64,000 nucleotides of DNA from NCBI RefSeq assembly GCF_900496995.4, contig NC_044012.1, positions 6,014,001 through 6,078,000 of the forward strand. The letters run 5' to 3'. A program made the position numbers and the translations under genes. Positions 38,501-47,361 of this stretch are shown piece by piece. Numbering within the stretch: the stretch's first letter is position 1; every line of letters starts with the position of its first letter. The notes under the pieces were generated by a model. The model was not told the DNA's origin, did no database searches, and was given only the letters and a program-made list of their open reading frames with translations. This DNA comes from Aquila chrysaetos chrysaetos. Lineage: Eukaryota; Chordata; Aves; Accipitriformes; Accipitridae.

Positions 38501-39684
38501 AAATGCAGCTGTGTGCAGGCACAGCTAAAACCATACTAGGAACGTGCATGCTGCACCAAAAGTTATTAATTCCCTGAGCTGCTCCAGTAAATCTTTTTCT
38601 GCCACAAGCATACACTGAGAGTAACTCCTGCCCAAAAGAGACCTGTGGGACAGAATCGGTGTCAGAAAGGTTAAGTAACTCAGTCCATAATTGCAGGGAC
38701 TTGTCCGTAATTTCAGATTCTCTGTGCAGAAAAGGAAGGCTTTTCTTTCCATTAGACCATGCGGTTAAAGACAGACAGAATCTGGCCATTCTGTGCAAAT
38801 CTTCTAAGTGTAATAGTTTCCTCATTTGACATAGATTTTTCAAGCCAAGGTGATTAATGAGTCATAAATATAATGCTACAGTGAATCTTAAAATAAACAA
38901 CATTCCTTGATTTGAAAATCCCAGGAGATGAGTTTTAATGTCTCGAACCAATCTGGGAATGTAAAAGATTTTCCTGCAGTGCCTTATTGATATAATTTGA
39001 CCTTGCTCAGCAGTGAAGCTCCCTGATGGAGGTGTGTGGGGGGAGGAGGGGTATGTGGGCAGACATGCAAAGTGCTCTTACTATGCCGGTATTCAAATTC
39101 TAATTCCATATTTTTGTAAGAACGATCTGACTGGGAACCAAAAATAGCACAGACGGAAAATATTCTCACAAGATGATTGTCACACAAATAAGAATAGTTT
39201 CTCTTTAACCCATTCTCTTATCAGCTAAGCTCTCTGCAGGCTCCTGATACTCTGCCGGTGCTTTACTTTAGCCATTGGCCAAGAATCTATTCATGAAAAG
39301 CAACAATTTAATAGTAATAAAATATCTCTGTGGTTGACAGTATGCCACTAAGCTGGATTAAATGAAGTGTGCTTACCTTGTTTAAACAACATAAAAGTAT
39401 TGCTTCAGTGATGGTAATTTGCCACCTTTGTAATAGGGTGTATTTTCGAGTTTTGGTCACTGTTTTTCTGGGTCCTTTCTAGCTTTAAACATTGCCAGTT
39501 ACATCTCCTAATGCTCTGTTGCTTTCAATGAGAGCACAAAATGCATGTCTGACCCAAATCCTTCCTGCCAATCACAATTTCCTGTATAGAAAGAGAAGGT
39601 GAATTAATGGTGATGTCTTTATTTTTATTACCGCAGCACCCACAAGCCTCCGTTTTGGAACAGACTGGGCCGTGCTAGGCATTA
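35561..39684. other. non-coding sequence between regulatory candidate and CR1
   Basis: I see no supported gene. A short 'cccattgatgtctgctggga' word at 37030-37050 may be an old repeat crumb. A 119-codon minus-strand frame at 38484-38843 has no recognisable domain. The stretch at 37660-37800 is AT-rich with homeodomain-like words but nothing decisive. Confidence 0.5.
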
Positions 39685-40518
39685 TCATAGAATCCTAGAA
39701 TGGTTTGGGTTGGAAGGGACCTTAAAGATCATCTAGTTCCAACCCGCCTGCTGTGGGCAGGGACACCTTCTGCTAGACCAGGTTGCTCAAAGCCCCATCC
39801 GACCTGGCCTTGAACACTGCCAGGGATGGGGCATCCACAACCTCTCTGGGCGACCTGTGCCAGTGCCTCACCACCCTCACAGCGAAGAACTTCTTCCTTA
39901 TATCTAATCTAAATCTACCCTCTTTCAGTTTAAAACCATTACCCCTTGTCCTATCACTACACTCCCTGATAAAGAGTCCCTCCCCATCTTTCCTGGAGGC
40001 CCCCTTTAAGTACTGGAAGGCCACTACAAGGTCTCCCTTCTCTTCTCCAGGCTAAACAACCCCAACTCTCTCAGCCTGTCTTCATCAGAGAGGTGCTCCA
40101 GCCCTCTGATCATCTTCGTGGCCCTCCTCTGGACTCACTCCAACAGGTCCATGTCCTTCTTATGTTGGGGGCCCCAGAGCTGAACGCAGTACTGCAGGTG
40201 GGGTCTCACCGGAGCAGAGTAAAGGGGGAGAATCACCTCCCTCGACCTGCTGGTCACGCTTCTTTTGATGCAGTCCATGATGCAGTTGGCTTTCGGGGCT
40301 GCAAACGCACATTGCCAGGTCATGTTGAGCTTCTCATCAACCAATACCCCCAAGTCCTTCTCCTCAGGGCTGCTCTCAATCCGCTCATTGCCCAGCCTGT
40401 ATTTGTGCTTGGGATTGCCCCGACCCACGTGCAGGTCCTTGCACTTGGCCTTGTTGAACTTCATGAGGTTCACATGGGCCCACCTCTCAAGCCTGTCAAG
40501 GTCCCTCTGGATGGCATT
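39685..40518 (-). mobile_element. CR1 LINE, 5'-truncated, moderately decayed
   Basis: On the plus strand the element begins with TCATAGAATCCTAGAATGG, a slightly mutated reverse-complement CR1 3' end. It continues through 3' UTR and ORF2 sequence to a truncation near 40518, after 'ggtccctctggatggcat', where it passes into an AT-rich TATATGTATATACATAC flank. At about 834 bases it is longer than the copy at 32.3 kb and includes part of the reverse-transcriptase region. Substitutions, a stop and a frameshift make it older than that copy but much younger than the ancient ones at 11.7 and 42.4 kb. Confidence 0.95.
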
Positions 40519-40545
40519 ATAAATATGTGTTATATGTATATACAT
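39773..40545 (-). pseudogene. CR1 ORF2 reverse-transcriptase C-terminal fragment, interrupted
   Basis: The minus strand encodes CR1 ORF2 in two open pieces. The first (40135-40545) runs from flanking codons into [27 protein letters not shown], the [14 protein letters not shown] block and [10 protein letters not shown], all recognisable parts of the CR1 reverse-transcriptase thumb region. It is cut by a TGA at 40135-40137 where an arginine codon is usual. After that stop the frame continues as recognisable CR1 until about 40040, where a small deletion shifts it. The last piece (39773-40024) ends with GRFRLDIRKKFF and REVVDAPSL. No endonuclease or full catalytic core remains. Confidence 0.9.
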
Positions 40546-42364
40546 ACATGTATTATAAATACACAGAACAAAAAGGTTGTCCTTTCAGAAAGCCTGTCCT
40601 CTACGTACTGGAGAGGGATGACAGAGGATACTGGTAGAGGGTGCAAGGAAACCACAAAACAATATTGTTCAACACACAAAGCAACCAAACAGTTGTTTTT
40701 ATGGGCGCCATGGCAGAGTAGAGAGATGAGGAAGTTGAATGAGAAGGATGAAGCTATGGATGTTTAGGGAGCTCCTGCAAAGTGAGACAAAGCCTGAATT
40801 TGCTTGTTTGAAGCTCTAGTGAGTGGTGTGATCTAGCAACACCCACACATCCAAGGTAGAAGCTGATCAACGCAGGAAATAGATCCATCAGAGAGGGTGC
40901 CCACAGGCTTGAGAAGTGGTGTGTTAGAGAAGAGGGAGGTGGCAACGGGATTCAGAGAGAATGAGTGGGCAGAGGAGAGTTGATCCCCTGAATCCCCTAT
41001 TTTATCCAGGTTGTTCTGGGGGAAATGCACTCTGTAGAGCATTAACAGTGGTCTGCAAATGAGCTGATCTGTCAAGTTAGCATTTTACAATGGCATGTTA
41101 ATTCCTGGACTTCTATGAAAGACAGTTACATATAAATAAAAGCTATCATCCTGTTCTTTTATTTGAATTTGTTTATAGACTATGGAGAAAAGCTGATGGT
41201 TGCATATTTACCACACAACAGATGTTCATAGTTCTCAGGCACATCATCTGCCCAATTGCCCATGGCTTTGTCTATTCCAATTATTTCTTCCCATATGTAC
41301 ACATTGGGTCGCATTCCAGCTCTGAGACAAAGAAGGTTTTATTTTTTGTTCCTCTCTGCAACTACTGAGGTCCTTTGGGCTTCTCACAAGGGCTGTCACA
41401 TCCCAAAGAAGAGCCCTGAAAACATGCCCGTGGCAGTAACCTGTAAAGGAGTGATTGACAGGCTCCCAGTCAGCAGGTCTGGTGATACCTCTGCTATGAA
41501 GCCTTCCATTTTGGGCATGACCCTCAGCTTGCCCATGTTGCTTTACCCTAGGAAGGCTGCTATACCTTGGATATTCCAGCAAGGCTCCCTCGTACTGACT
41601 GGGAGAGAACTTGGAAAAACTTGTCCCATGAAGTTGCTGTGCCGGCTAAAGCGGGTAGAGTATATGGGCAGAGTCTGAGCGCAGGAACCGTGGAGTGCTG
41701 AATGCTGCCCAGACAAGCAAAAATGTTTTTACTGTCATAAGTGGCTGAAGAATTGCTGTCTTCCCTTCTTTTCTGTAATGATAACTGTAGATGGATCTGG
41801 CTTCTCTGTGAGATAAGGGCCGCCAGTGAACTTCAACGCTGAGAAGGAGTTGGGAGATGCGCTTCCCTGAGAAGAGAAGGCGCTGCCGGGGACCTGCCTG
41901 GTGATACCTTGGCTCTTCATGAAGTGGGCTGACCTGCCTTCCTGGGATTTGGAAACAGGCCCCATAGGTTTTTCTTGCACGCTGAGCTAATGCGGTGCTC
42001 AGCTTCCCTTTGTGTTTTTGTGTCCTTGGCAGAAACGTGTACTGAGTAGTGCTTGCCTGCGCCGTTCTGGCGTGAGCAGGTGAGGCAAGAAATGTCGGAC
42101 CAGCTACGCTTGTTGTGGTCGAGCACTGAATCACAGCAATGCAGTCCTGCAGGGAACTCAATGTCATTTGAATGCAGAGTAGCGCTGCGAAACGTTGCAC
42201 GGAGCAGAGAGAACACAACTAGCTTGGAGCAGCCGGTTTTGACATTGGACAGACTATCAGCCAGGCACAGTGTAGCCAGCCTGGGATAATCAGCCATGCT
42301 GAGAGGCAAGGATAATTAGGCAGACACAGAGATACCCTGCAGATACCCTTCTGCAGCTCTTAAC
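40519..42364. other. non-coding sequence with dense open frames, unassigned
   Basis: The CR1 flank starts with a TA/CA-rich tract (40519-40562). From 41244 to 42309 both strands carry overlapping open frames of 110-190 codons (for example 41646-42218 minus and 41256-41678 plus), and CpG content is above average near 42040-42200. None has a recognisable domain, so no gene is called. An old retroelement or pseudogene remains possible. Confidence 0.4.
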
Positions 42365-43085
42365 TATTCTTAGAAAACTTTTCCTAATATTATAGCTTAT
42401 GTATTGCTCACTCTGAATTAAATGAATTCTTATGTTATCTGTCACATATTCTTGTTTGTTGGAAGCTCCTATCATATTCTCCTGAGTCTCCTCTTTTCCA
42501 GACCAAACAAATAGAGAAAAAAATTCAGCCTTTCCATATAGGAGGATGTTTTCCTCTCAAATTTGTCTGCACTTTTGGTAAAATATGGTGTTCCAAATTG
42601 CACCCTACGAGAAGTTTCACTGATGGTTAATGAAAGGGAATAATTACTTCCGATGTCTGACATGCATCAGTCTTATTAATATATCATTGAATGAGCTTTA
42701 CTTTTTTTGTTGTAGTGTGTCATGGTGTTGAGTCATATTCCACCTGGGGTCCTCCGTAACTCCCAGCACTCATTTTGCAGTACTCTTATTTAACCGGTTA
42801 TTTCTTATTTTGTATTTGTTCATTTGATTTCTCCTTCCTTTACTTAGTACTTCACATTTGCCTTTATTGAATGTCTTGGCTTGATTTAAGGCTGTTTATT
42901 CAATTCATCAAGACCGTTCTGAATTCTGAAAGAGTCTTTCAAAGCATTCGCAACCTTCCCCAGCATCGGCACCTTCTGCACTGTCCTTTCTATGAGCTGA
43001 GTCATTAGTGAGGATTCTGAATCGACCTGGTTTCAGGACAGATCCTTAGGGGACCTCACTTGATACATCCGGATACGCTCAATGC
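42365..43085 (-). mobile_element. ancient CR1 LINE fragment, minus strand, decayed
   Basis: Read on the minus strand this is CR1 ORF2. On the plus strand the reverse-complement landmarks appear in order: AGAAAACTTTTCCTAATATT, CTCCTCTTTTCCAGACC (encoding the LFGLEKRRLRR version of the CR1 block near 42475-42510), TATGGTGTTCCAAATTGCACC, GAATAATTACTTCCGATG, CTTAGTACTTCACATTTGCC, TTCATCAAGACCGTTCTG, AGCATTCGCAACCTTCCCC and CAGGACAGATCCTTAGGGG. This matches the archosaur/turtle CR1 consensus I remember over about 720 bases. Stops and indels are frequent. It belongs to the same broad age class as the copy at 11.7-13.0 kb. Confidence 0.82.
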
Positions 43086-44062
43086 CTGTGGGAGGAAAAA
43101 TTGGTGTTTGAGCATAAGCTTTGGTCTTAATTCAGAAACAGCAAGGCATTAGGGCAGTTCATGTAGCCATTTGAAGTGAAGCCTCAGCTTCAGAAAACAG
43201 GATGAACTGGAATACACCTGTGCATCTTGTGCGCAAGCCATCCCGTTCCTTCGCCCTGCCTAGCATACAAACGCCACGCGCTGCCTTTGCACCATGAATC
43301 CGCACAGTATCTCGAAGGGGGTTATAAATATACATCCTCCTTCAGTTTGATAAGTAAGAAGAGGATGCAGATGGGTGAAAACTGTTCCAGTGAAGCTCGC
43401 GCTCTCGCTCGGTGCATAATGAGATCAGAATGCAGGCAGGAATGTGTGGAGGAGTGGAGCTGGCAAGGATTCACCAGCCTGAATTATTCTAAGCCTATTC
43501 CATCCCTAATCAAACCTTTTTTCCCCCCCTTTTTTTTTGTGTGTGCGTGCAAAGGTCCTTATGGAGATGTTTCTGTTTGAACTTAAAATTCAAGCTCTTT
43601 TTAATACATGAGCAAATTCTAGTTGACAGGGTATTGCTCTTTTGGTGAGTTTTTGGTGCGCTGGGCTTCTTATCATAGCTTGCTTTGCTATGGTTATTTC
43701 AGAGCACTTGGCATTTCCCTGCTATGTAGCCAATTTGCTGGATGCTGGAAAGTATGAAATTGGATCTTTGAAAGGATCCTGGATCATTTTTGATGCTAAT
43801 ATAAATCTAAAAAAAAACCCCAAGCAGAAAAGGGGGTGGGCAGAGCAGTATCACATGAGTTATCGAGACTTGTTTACATCCTGATTTGCAAAAGATACAG
43901 CTTGACCCAAGCGCAACCTTGAAATCTACACAGGGAGAGGAAATACTATGTAAATTAGAACAGCCAAAACAAAACAGGCAGACAGAAGCTCAGTGTACAG
44001 AACAAGCCGGGAAGGCAGGCTTTGCAAACACTTAGCCGCGGAGAAGAAATGTGCACAAATTC
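43086..44062. other. non-coding sequence, mild CpG enrichment
   Basis: No supported gene. A TATAAATA word at 43323-43330 lies downstream of a CpG-containing stretch, but no initiator sits at the proper distance. Pyrimidine runs occur near 43520-43540. Confidence 0.45.
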
Positions 44063-44086
44063 TTTTTTTTTTTTGGGGGGGGGGGG
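44063..44086. repeat. T12-G12 homopolymer junction
   Basis: Twelve T are followed directly by twelve G. The G run can form a quadruplex intermolecularly or by slippage. It is a simple-sequence oddity about 550 bases from a CpG island. Confidence 0.9.
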
Positions 44087-44629
44087 TGTAAATGGCTGTG
44101 AAAAAAACCCTTGCTAACAAAAAATGGCATCGCTGGTTTTACAAGACCACACCCATTTTCCATAGCGTAGGAACAGCATGTTTTCCTGCACCAACCATGC
44201 TGCGAACCCTCCCCAGAAAGTCATGCCCTAAGGAGGACCGGATCAGAGCGCCCAGGGAAATGTACTTGTGCCCAAGCTCTTTGGCTGCAATTTAAATGGG
44301 TTTTAAAAGATGACAGCGAGGTCTTGGGGGCCCTACCATGGGATAAAATACTTCATAGGAGTGAATGGATGTTGGTGGTGAGCAAGTCTAGTGTTAGCCT
44401 CCTGTGTCGGATAAAGAAGGGGGAGAAGCATACCAAAGGCTGTGGTTCATCCAGGAGTTTTCAGCGGTGGTGGGGCCATGTGATTCACTGTCTCCAGTTC
44501 TGCACTGGGACACGTTTGTGTGGCTGAACCATGAAGAGACTGAGAAACAGATCTAGAGGAAAAATAATGTCATTTTTCCAGAGACTTAAAAGCTTTCCAC
44601 CCCACTTAAGTTTTTGTTTGGGCTTCCTA

Positions 44630-45060
44630 CGCATGCTCACAGACGCCCTGCGTTGGCGGGGCGGGGGGGCTGCTGGCGAAAGGGGCCCAGCCTGCCTGAG
44701 CTGGCAGAAGCACAATCTCCCCTAACGCCATCCTTGCACTCCCAAAATTACAGCTGCGGTTCAGGCTCTCCACACTTTGGACGCTTCCTCGTATCACGCT
44801 CGCGTGCTCCGAGCTCGCGTGCTCGCCGGCGCTGTGTTTTAGAGAGCCGAACCACCCGAGGACTTCTACAAAGCAATGCATCTTCACTTCCAACTCCCTC
44901 GCAGGATCCGGTGACCGCAGAAGTAGCACAAAGGAGGCCGCAGGAGCGCGGCACCTGGCGCGGCACCCAGCTGCAGTTTGGCACGGCAGCACCCTGAGCG
45001 TGTCTAACCACAGCCACGCCGGGCTGCTTGGTGTCTGCGGATGCAGCTTGCGCAGGCACT
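44630..45060. promoter_or_regulatory. CpG island, candidate promoter
   Basis: I count about 34 CpG in the 420 bases from 44641 to 45060, close to the number expected from base composition, whereas the rest of the window is CpG-poor. This satisfies the usual CpG-island idea of an observed/expected ratio above 0.6. It contains a 15-base tandem duplication carrying GCTCGCGTGCTC. Long open frames on both strands (for example 146 codons on the minus strand at 44627-45067) are expected from this composition. I found no recognisable first exon, so which gene or non-coding transcript it might serve is unknown. Confidence 0.55.
44798..44824. repeat. 15-base tandem duplication in CpG island
   Basis: GCTCGCGTGCTC occurs at 44798-44809 and again at 44813-44824, a period of 15 bases. 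The repeat is CpG-rich and is surrounded by further CG-containing words. Confidence 0.85.
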
Positions 45061-46375
45061 GAACCATGTTAGGAGAATGTTATTCCTTGCCTTGTTCTTT
45101 GGAATTGATTTCAGGAGAGGGAAATTGGTTCCCATGCTGACCTCTCTTGGCCCTTGAACCCATAAAACTGTTAATCTCTGAATTTTAATCTCTGGAAGGA
45201 GGGAACGCAGCAGTTGTGAGCAGTATTTTAAGCCTGGTGGAGTACAATTACCTAGTGCACTGTAGGCAATGGCAGAGCCAGTAGAAGTACAGCTTGTAGC
45301 CAGAAGCATGTTCACAACCAGCAAAGTTTAGGAGGCGGCAATGAGATAAAATGGATGCAAGAAAAGAGATAACTGCATGCCCCAGAATTGCCGCTATCCT
45401 TCCTGAAATCTCCATTAAACAGGTTCTCAGCCATATTACTTTAGTGAAGTGACTGGGGAGAGCTCTTACCAAGCATAAGCATTGTATGATTCCAGGAACA
45501 GCAGGTTTTCTTTCGCCTGACAACGTCAAATTTCTTGCTCTTGAAGAAATGAGAGTTGTCCATGGAGCAGTGTTGACGTGAGCTGTTGTGCTCAAACGTT
45601 TCATTCCTCGGACCATCCTGGGCTCACCAGGGGCCGTACTCTTCAAGCCTTTCTCAAGATGATGTGAACGGTCCACTTGGGCGGTCAAGAGCTATTCAGA
45701 AAGAATAGTGGTGCCAGAATTTGTTCATGTTGTTGACAAATAAGAAGTATATTGTGCGTAATGATGTCTGCTAAACTTTTCATAGCCCTTGCTTGCCTGC
45801 TGTCTCCTACTGGCTACACACTCACACATGCAATGTACACTGTTACTTTTCTTTGTCAGAATACAAACCATCACTGTTTAAGTGTAAAATGACATTTCGG
45901 TGTATATATACATTTAAGCAAAGTGTGTTTCCTATGGACACTAATTGGCATAAGAGTCTTGCTTTAAATGCATAGATTTTAATCCTAGAAAGCTTCCTCA
46001 GCCATTGAAATGTGTGCTTGTACAGGAGAAATCTGAAAGAAAGCGTTAAGTGTGGGAAGAGGAATGAATTTTTTTAAAGCAAAGGCAGGGAGGGAAGTTA
46101 AGGAAATATTAAGGTAGTCAGAGTTGTCCTTTATTCCATTCCACTGCAGGTCCGTCAGTTTTCAGGGGTTTGTGCACAGGAAAAAATATTATTCCAGAGG
46201 AATGCTGGTGGCCAAGCCTAGGTCTCACCTCCAGTACTGCTCTGTAGTGGCATGAAATGTGAAAGGAAGCTAACTGAAAAGCAAATGTCTCTCTCCAGTG
46301 GAGACCACAGGGTTCAGTTAAGTCTGAAAATCTGGCTTTTTAATTCATTCTCTCTTTGGATTTTGACCATGTGGG
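45061..46375. other. non-coding sequence between CpG island and LTR
   Basis: No supported gene. A 146-codon minus-strand frame at 45248-45688 has no recognised domain or splice support. Confidence 0.5.
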
Positions 46376-46767
46376 TGTCGTGGTTTAAGCCCAGCCGGCA
46401 AGAAAGCACCTCAAGGCTGCTTGCCTACTCCTCCCCGCCCCGGTGACATGGGGAGGAGAAAATCTAACGAAAAGCTCGTGGGTCGAGACAAGGACAGGGA
46501 GGGATCACTCACCAATTATGGTCACAGGCAAAAACCAGACTCAACTTGGGGAAAAAACCCAAATCAATTTGATTTGTTACCAATCAAATCAAAACAGGAT
46601 AATGAAAAGTAAAACCAAATCTCAAAACTCCTTTGCCCCACCCCTCCCTCCTTCCTGGGCGCAGCTTCACTCCCAGATTCTCTACTTACTCGCCCAGCAG
46701 CACAGGAGGATGGGGAATGGGGGTTGGAGTCAGTTTATCACGCCTTGTCTCTGCTGCTCCTTCCTCC

Positions 46768-46986
46768 TCAGGGGGAGGACTCCTCACACTCTTCCCCTGC
46801 TCCAGCGTGGGGTGCCTCCCATGGGAGACAGTCTTCCATGAACTTCTCCAGCGTGAGTCCTTCCCACGGGCTGCAGTTCTTCACAAATTGCTCCAGTGTG
46901 GGTCCCTTCCGCGGGCTGCAGTCCCTCAGGCACAGACCGCTCCAGCACGGGCTTCCCCATGGAGTCACGGCCATCTTCGGGGGCAT
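46768..46986 (-). other. open frame over the LTR repeat with 15-residue periodicity
   Basis: This 72-codon minus-strand frame shows three successive units of about 15 residues built on C-[SL]-P, a small residue at position 6 and an LE.F core in two of them. It ends in an acidic EECEESSP-like tail. A second frame (46784-47041, 85 codons) covers the same array with a different peptide repeat. I remember many bird gene predictions with similar repeats; these are probably LTR-derived annotation artefacts. Whether any is translated is unknown. Confidence 0.5.
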
Positions 46987-47100
46987 CCAACTGCTCCGGC
47001 GTGGGGTCCTCCCCGGGGCTGCAGGTGGAGATCTGCTCCACTGTGGACCTCCACGGGCTGCAGTGGGACAGCCTGCCGTCTCACCACGGGCTGTAGGGAC
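46799..47100 (-). repeat. GC-rich tandem repeat inside the LTR, six to seven units
   Basis: On the plus strand successive units begin GCTCCAGCGTGGG or a close variant at 46799, 46845, 46890, 46939, 46993 and 47035, with a partial unit near 47085. Unit lengths are 46, 45, 49, 54 and 42 bases. Each unit contains a CCCACGGGCTGCAG-like middle. The array lies between the TATA-like box and the polyadenylation-signal position of the LTR, so it would be inside a transcript starting and ending in this LTR. Confidence 0.9.
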
Positions 47101-47361
47101 ATCCCCTCCCCCGGCGCACCTCCTCCTGCTTCGCTGACCTCGGTGTCTGTGTAGGTGTTCCTCTCACATTCCACTCTCCGCTGCAGGTTTCCCCTCTTAA
47201 ATCTGTTCTCCCAGAGGCACTACCACCGTTGCTGATGGGTTCAGCCTTGGCCAACGGCGGGTCCGTCTTGGAGCCGGGGAAGCTTCTAGCAGCTTCTCAC
47301 AGGAGCCACCCCTGTAGCCCCCTCCCCTGCTACCAAAACCCCACCACACAAACCCAAAACA

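Larger units (their letters stand above)
46376..47361 (-). mobile_element. solo LTR of an avian endogenous retrovirus (ERVL-type), about 986 bases
   Basis: The element starts TGTCGTGGTTTAAGCCCAG and ends ACAAACCCAAAACA, giving the TG...CA ends of an LTR. Its layout matches a family I remember from many bird genomes: a 'gtggcttctgtgagaagctg' type end, a 'caagacggacccgccg' block, a GC-rich tandem repeat and a 'ccaagttgagtctg' block. Those relatives read sense on the minus strand here. On that strand a TATA-like ATTTAAGA lies at 47202-47195, and an AACAAA at 46578-46573 sits where relatives carry the AATAAA signal, so the polyadenylation signal looks decayed. Flanking bases (GTGGG at 46371-46375, AGGGG at 47362-47366) are only an imperfect candidate for a 5-base target-site duplication. 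No internal retroviral sequence and no second LTR are present. The orientation and ERVL label are from memory. Confidence 0.85.

Noticed and set aside
40093..40767. 224-codon plus-strand open frame
   Set aside because: It is the antisense of CR1 ORF2 sequence plus flank, so its openness is a shadow of the element.
41646..42218. 190-codon minus-strand open frame as a gene
   Set aside because: No recognisable domain, and an overlapping frame on the same strand is similarly open; kept only as a low-interest observation.
43323..43330. TATAAATA as a promoter TATA box
   Set aside because: The nearest initiator-like sequence is only about 21 bases downstream, too close, and no exon follows.
44627..45067. 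146-codon minus-strand open frame with a repeated EHAS-like word
   Set aside because: The repeat word follows from the 15-base tandem duplication and the openness from CpG-island composition; no family match is recognised.
46799..47100. CRISPR-like or satellite array
   Set aside because: The repeats are degenerate, directly adjacent without unique spacers, and lie inside a recognisable LTR.
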